Assembly (NCBI GenBank): GCA_964036295.1 | Contig: OZ038463.1 | Location: 17,595,069-17,659,068, forward strand | Direction of reading: 5' to 3' | Length of the DNA: 64,000 bases | Source of the DNA: Plumapathes pennacea | Taxonomy: Eukaryota > Cnidaria > Anthozoa > Antipatharia > Myriopathidae | Shown here: positions 58,931 to 64,000 of the stretch, piece by piece | Layout of the letters: the number at the start of each line of letters is the position of its first letter | How positions within the stretch are numbered: the stretch's first letter is position 1 | The notes under the pieces: model-generated | Database searches by the model: none | Told to the model about the DNA's origin: nothing | What the model saw: only the letters and a program-made list of their open reading frames with translations | Made by a program: the position numbers and the translations under genes

Positions 58931-59829
58931 CACTCAATCGCTTTCTCAATCGATGAAGATCAGTATTGCAGTCAAAGCAACCGTAACTCTTTCGCGCATG
59001 CATTACACAAATCTTGACTTGTGTCGTGTTTGACAGCGATATGTCACCACCTCGTGTTAAACACCCGTGAATGCGATTGATGTTCTATTTTAAATGGAAC
59101 CGCAAGCAGCTACCTTTGGTGACAATTAGTGTTTATTGATTGACGTGTGATTTGAACTAACTGCAAATCGAACCCAAATGAATTTGCCTTCAACAAAGAA
59201 AAAAGTCAGGAAGGATATAAGAAATACAGTTCCAATACGTACAGCAATGTCACCCATCAAACCAAAGAGCTATTATAATAACATATAGTTAATAAAATCT
59301 CATTAAAATACTGTATAACGTTAATTTTGTTTGGTAATCAATTGCAAATGCTTCCTTTTAAAGAGGTATAGTCCTTTGGTGGCCATGATTGTTTTAAACG
59401 CTATTCTAATTGCTATTCACTCCAACAAAACAAGTGTGTTACAAGAAAAACAACTTAACAAGTGTTCCTCTGGGAAGGCGTTGGTAAGAACAATGAATTG
59501 GCAATCAAATTGTTTCTTACACGGTAAAACGTATAAGGAATACGCTTCACTGTCTACAGCTGTTGTTCAACTAATCAAAAATGTATGCCGAATTCCTGCC
59601 AAAGAAGCTGTTTGTTTGACCCCGTTAATGTGCTCTGAGTTGCTTCATCGATGCATTTACTACGGTAAATTTTCTATTGTTCTGAAACACACTTACCACG
59701 GTTTTGTAAATTGTCTAGACGCGTCGTACTTTTACCGCAGTAAAGTAAATGCTTTCACCGAGGTAAATGTGTCTCGTGTAATAAAAATTATTTATTTTAC
59801 AAACAAACACCAAATAAACGAGTCAGGCA

Positions 59830-60018
59830 AATGAACACCGCTACCCGTTACCCGTCGCCCGCTGCCCGTTACTCGCTTACCCGTTACCCGCTACCCGTTA
59901 CCCGCTACCCGCTACCCGTCACCCGTCACCCGCTACCCGTCACCCGCTACCCGCTACCCGTCACCCGTCACCCGTTACCCGTCACCCGCTACCCGTCACC
60001 CATTACCCGCTACCCGCG
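59830..60018. repeat. GCTACCC/GTCACCC minisatellite, right arm
   Basis: The same heptamer family as 58741-58930, on the opposite strand (CCCGCTACCCGTCACCCGTT). The two arms form the subterminal inverted repeats of one transposon. Confidence 0.9.
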
Positions 60019-60032
60019 GAAAAGACCTGCCG

Positions 60033-62020
60033 GCTGCTCAGAAATGGCTAGCATATTGGTTTGTTATATTTCCCGGTGCGTTGACGTCATAAAACTTCCG
60101 GGCTCGATCACGATTAATACGAAAGAGCAAGCGCCGAACAAGCAGTCCTTCCCAATGCTATCAGCCGTTCCATTTCGTATACCTAAATCCCATCTTTTTT
60201 GTTTTACGGTGTAAACTGAACTGCAGTCATGTCGCCGTATTAATTTTCAGTTCAAACGTTTAAATTATCAATTCTGGAGCGTTGTTTACACTTGGCATTC
60301 CTCTACTGTGCCGCATTCAAATTTAGGAATTTGGGTTTACAATCTGATCGGGCATGAAGAGAGGTATTTCTGCTTATCTGACAGAGATTGTGCGTGACAT
60401 TGTGAAGCTTCGGTTTGTTTTTCGATGAATATTTCACATTAACTTTCAAATGTGAAGTCGATATGTTAACACTTTCAAGGCAATATAGTCCTGCTGAGTG
60501 CGTCACAAAGGTGGGAAGGGGCGGGATATTGGATATGTTATCGGCTATAAAGGAGCGACAAATCCTGCAACAGACGTGTGCAGACCTGTTGGTAAACTGC
60601 GGCTAAACACCCTTGGTATTTTGATACATCTCGATGTTGACATATCTTTGAGAGCCTCCACCCTTAATAGATTTTAAGAGGCTGTGCACGTAAGAACCGA
60701 CCAATGCGCTCTGGGTCAAATCATACATTCCGCTTATATTCCTCCCATAAGTAGACCTTCCTGATCTATTTCCAAAAATGTAGTTTGATTGCCTTGAAAA
60801 TTTTTCTTTTCCAAAATTTCGTCTCTCAAAGTTTGCGCCGGTAAACGGCTGAAATCGGAGTTGGAAATTTGGAAAAATATCAAGATTTCAAAAAATCACT
60901 AGGACGCCTAACGGACGCCATTCTATTAAACACTACCACCAAAATGGAGATAAATTCCTATACAATTTACCAAATGAAACAAACTTTAAAAAACGCAGGA
61001 AACAATCCGTTAAATTTAAATATATTTACACCAAACTCCGCTGATGCTTCGACCGCTCACGATGGTGGCCGCTTTTGAAAATTATTTTCTCGAAAGTGGC
61101 ACCAGTCCGAAACACTACACTCATTGATGTTAAACAACATAGAGTTAGTCTACAGGATTCAAGTAAAACATTTGTCGGCACAGACCTTTTGGCCGTTTAA
61201 CGAGGTAAGTAATCCCGGCAAAATTACACTCGGTCTCACAGCACCGCAATCAAAACAGTCCATTAATATCTTCTTCGAATTACTGGCTGAAGGTTCTAAA
61301 ATGTAACTAACTAGTCGTGAGTAAAAGTAAAACCATCCTATGAATACAGAATAGAACTAACAAAATAATTTACCGTTCGTGACACTGTGAAGTTGAGTTG
61401 AACTTGCCGTTGTCGCTCCAAGATGACTCGAATAAAAAGTGTCAAGCAGTTGTTTGGTTTTGCGAAAACAACTTATCCAGTTGAAGCTATTTTTCATAGG
61501 AGTATTCAAATTTGATGCATAGTAAGCTGTTTGCAGATGTATCGGTCAACAGTAACGATGTTATCTGTGCGAACGGAGTTTACGCGCTGCTGAATGTAGA
61601 GCTCATGTTTCACCTCGGCATTTTTATTGACGTTTGTTGCCGGGATAAAGATATATAAAAGTCGAGGATGTCTTTTTAGTTCACCAGAAGAGGTTCATTT
61701 AAAAAAACAAACAAATAAACAAACAAACAAACAAACAAAAACTAACCAAAACATGGCATTCGTTCTAAAGGAAATAACGCTATCATTACGTCTGGCTGAG
61801 TATTTTACTATTAACAGTGAAATTGCAGTAGTTCTCCGGTGTCTTAGTTTTTTCATGTTTTGTTGCAAGAGCATTCTTGTACTATAGCAGACACTTTCTT
61901 CAGGAGTTCTTTTTTAACGTCCCTTGATTTAAATGTGAGTTGGAAGTGGCGGCACATGTCCCGTAGCATGTTGACGTTAAACGAAGCAAGTTTTCCATCG
62001 TTGTGATACTGACAAATGTT
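60033..62020. other. Gene-poor region, downstream intron or spacer
   Basis: No recognised gene. Open frames of 60-70 codons (for example 60869-61078 and 61124-61306) have no recognisable domain. An (AAAC)n repeat lies at about 61700-61740. If the exon at 58588 is real, this is intron or contains unrecognised exons. Confidence 0.4.
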
Positions 62021-64000
62021 CTATGTGTCATAAATAATCGGGTGCTTCAGTCCAATTTCGTTGATCACTTCTGCGACCATGGCGTTGTGCTCTTGCTCCT
62101 GTGTGTCTTCCATGTCAGCTTCGTTTTCACTTACTGAAGATTGCTGTGTATTGTCATCGCCCAATTTTCGTCTTGCTGAAGCCAAACGAGAAAAAAATCC
62201 TTGCACTTGAGTTCCAGAAAGCCACTCTTCGCGGGAAAAAAGTATCTTATTTCCTGTTGTCTTTGCGTTTCGCATATCCCTCGAGACTTGATTGGCATTT
62301 ACTTTCTGACCCGTTTTCTCGCCCAAGTCAAACTTCAAAGTTAGGTACTCTCTTACATTCTGGGAAAAGTGTGTTTTTCCTCCGCGGCTTTTATGCAAGG
62401 CCCAACCCATCTTGAGTTCCTCTTCAATGACCTCACTCCCCTTTGCGCCATCAAATCTGGCTCGTTTCTGTTTGTACCGTAGTGAACATGCGGGCCCAAT
62501 CTTTCCTAATATTGTCGTACACACTGCACTTTGTATATGCCTCCACGTCATGCTCTCCTACATCAAGATGCAGTTCCAGGTCAGTAAAAGCACCAAAAGA
62601 TCTCTTGCATCTGGGTTCGGGGCAAAAAAATGGCTGGTTGTCGTCATTTGATCTCACGCGATCGGGCTTGAGGACTCGGCTTTGTTGCACGTCAAAACAG
62701 TTTACCAGTGTAGATAGGTTGGTGGGTCCTTGGCTTTTAACGCAAAGTTCTGCATATGGTATAAGTTTTCCGGAGCCAACGCCATAAGAACGCCAACCAC
62801 GCACACCTTTATCTTCGTAGCAGAAGTTGTGGAGCAATGCTAAAACCTTCAATTCTGTTTACTTCGGCCGTCTTATTTGCCACGTTAATGACGCACACCG
62901 ATGCGGTAGTCCCTCTGATTGGCCTTTCTTGGAGTGCAGTGTGCATGTCGCTTGCACTGAGAATGTCGTGCCCTTCGTTACAGTACGTGCGCAGTGCCGC
63001 CTTCAGTGGACATAGGATTCGATCGCATATGTCCTTGCCGTGTTGTGGCTCCGAATGATCTAAGCGTTGAACTTTAATGCCAACCCGCTTACCAACATCT
63101 CCCAGCGATGAAAGAAGAAGGTTGTTGTGATAACATCCCGCCTCATCCGATCTCAGCCGTACACTGCGAATTGACGGGTTCTTGGACTTCAGGTGTGTCA
63201 AAAGATCCTCTACTATAGATGCTACTGAGAACCAATCTTGAGTGCAGGAGTCAAACAAATGGGCGAATGACTCGACCTCTGTGTCTTGCTTGTTCCTTCC
63301 TTTTGAGATGACGCTGCTTATGTGCCAGCGAAGACCACGCTTCCCAAACCACTCCGACTGCTTTTCCCTGAATCTTAACTGTTGAAATTTCGTTGCCCAA
63401 TCCATGACGATGATGGCTTCAGAATCATCTATGTCTCGAAGAGCATCTTGTTTGGCCATGTCTTGGTTAACGGATCTCAGGATGTGGGCTTTCCACTCTA
63501 AGATACTTGTTTTAGCCTTTCCAAAATCATATGTTAGATCTTGTTTCTGATCATCACTGTAAAAGGACAAACCACTACTTTCTATGTGGCTCTTAATATC
63601 ATCCAGTACGTTTCTGAGGAGTGCGCACTGTTCACAGAAGTCGTTGTGTGTGTGGGTACACTTGACGTAAAAATCCGCATCATTCGGATCACTCAGAGCA
63701 AAATAGCAGCAATGATCAGGAGACACATTCTCGATATCCTTGCAGTGAGCTGAATACTCCGTTTTGAGATACTGCTTTCCCTCTTTTAGACTTCGTTTTG
63801 TCTTGTCACACCATGAAGCCTTCGCCCCACATGTTTGAAGCTCCTTTACGATTCTTTCAAGAGACTCAAACCCCGCTGCCCCATCTGTAGCGATATTATC
63901 TAAGCCTTGAAGCGACTTTCGTTGTGATGCCTCCCTGACTTCTAGAATCTTAAAAAGAGTCCTGCGGCTCAGAGGCGTGAAGTGCTCCTCAGTACAGTAC
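62021..64000 (-). pseudogene. Putative DDE transposase with C2H2 finger, runs off the window
   Basis: The frame is open from the window edge (64000) to 62809, through RKSLQGLDNIATDGAAGFES and KQYLKTEYSAHCKD. Candidate catalytic positions are IVMDWATKFQQLRFRE with WFGKRGLRWH (Asp), RLRSDEAGCYHNN (Asp) and DHSEPQHGKDICDRI (Glu). A C2H2 finger, CPEPRCKRSFGAFTDLELHL, lies near 62560-62620. The frame shifts near 62845 and again near 62480. The C-terminal part reads GWALHKSRGGKTHFSQNVRE and EWLSGTQVQGFFSRLASARR, ending at 62021. I recall multicopy proteins of this layout in cnidarians and sponges, but the superfamily is not assigned. The two frameshifts mark it as inactive. Confidence 0.65.

Larger units (their letters stand above)
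58726..60032. mobile_element. 1.3-kb element with minisatellite arms and 9-bp target duplication
   Basis: The termini CGGCAGGTCTTTTCC and GGAAAAGACCTGCCG are inverted repeats flanked by direct GCTGCTCAG at 58717-58725 and 60033-60041. Just inside each end is a minisatellite of 7-base units (GGGTAGC, GGGTGAC, GGGTAAC): 58741-58930 in one orientation and about 59830-60018 in the other. A 167-residue frame at 59331-59834 is open but unrecognised. A 9-bp duplication suggests a Mutator-like transposase (inference). Confidence 0.8.

Noticed and set aside
59331-59834. 167-codon frame inside the minisatellite-armed element
   Set aside because: No domain, and low-complexity repeats of ACGGTAAA type inside it; probably a chance open frame in AT-rich DNA.
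58741-60018. CRISPR-like array or telomeric repeat
   Set aside because: Heptamers are contiguous without spacers, the DNA is eukaryotic, and the arrays sit as arms of a transposon with a target duplication.

Overview
This is eukaryotic, metazoan DNA, most likely from an anthozoan cnidarian such as a coral. Short exons with GT-AG introns, AT-rich intergenic sequence and a TRPA1-type ankyrin channel gene all point that way, and so does the dense mix of DNA transposons, Helitron-like elements and a non-LTR retroelement. The organism call is inference from gene and transposon style; no search was possible. No rRNA, tRNA or CRISPR feature was supported.

Region 1 (about 0.9-16.9 kb, + strand) holds the first 22 exons of a TRPA1-like channel gene, about 865 residues: an N-terminal segment, a long ankyrin-repeat array, the pre-S1 linker and S1 to S3/S4. 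The pore (S5-S6) and C-terminus were not found downstream. Two splice defects are visible: exon 4 has no phase-matched GT donor, and exon 19 ends at AT instead of GT. The introns carry several MITEs, a terminal-inverted-repeat element and a 559-bp near-perfect palindrome.

Region 2 (about 17.2-28.6 kb) is transposon territory. A nine-exon P-element/THAP9-like transposase (+) is broken by a 61-bp palindromic mini-element with a 9-bp target duplication. Running towards it on the minus strand are a PIF1/RecD-type helicase with an SAP-like C-terminus and, upstream of that, a four-exon gene with an N-terminal Cys-rich finger. The three may be parts of one large transposon.

Region 3 (about 28.9-41.2 kb) has the 5' part of a Helitron-type coding region, then a CR1/L2-like non-LTR retroelement (PHD finger, endonuclease, reverse transcriptase). 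The retroelement is split by a Helitron-like non-autonomous element, itself split by a TTAA-flanked long-inverted-repeat element, which contains a further MITE: a four-level nest.

Region 4 (41.2-57.3 kb) is mostly repeats: a TTAA-flanked 1.56-kb element, a long-inverted-repeat element split by a second Helitron-like copy, a third Helitron-like copy, a cluster of a 15-bp motif, and a TA-flanked Tc1/mariner-like element holding a second Helitron coding fragment. Weak gene-like exons lie between these.

Region 5 (57.3-64 kb) has a candidate first exon with a signal peptide. Its intron carries a 1.3-kb element with minisatellite arms and a 9-bp target duplication. The window ends in a minus-strand putative DDE transposase with a C2H2 finger that runs off the edge.
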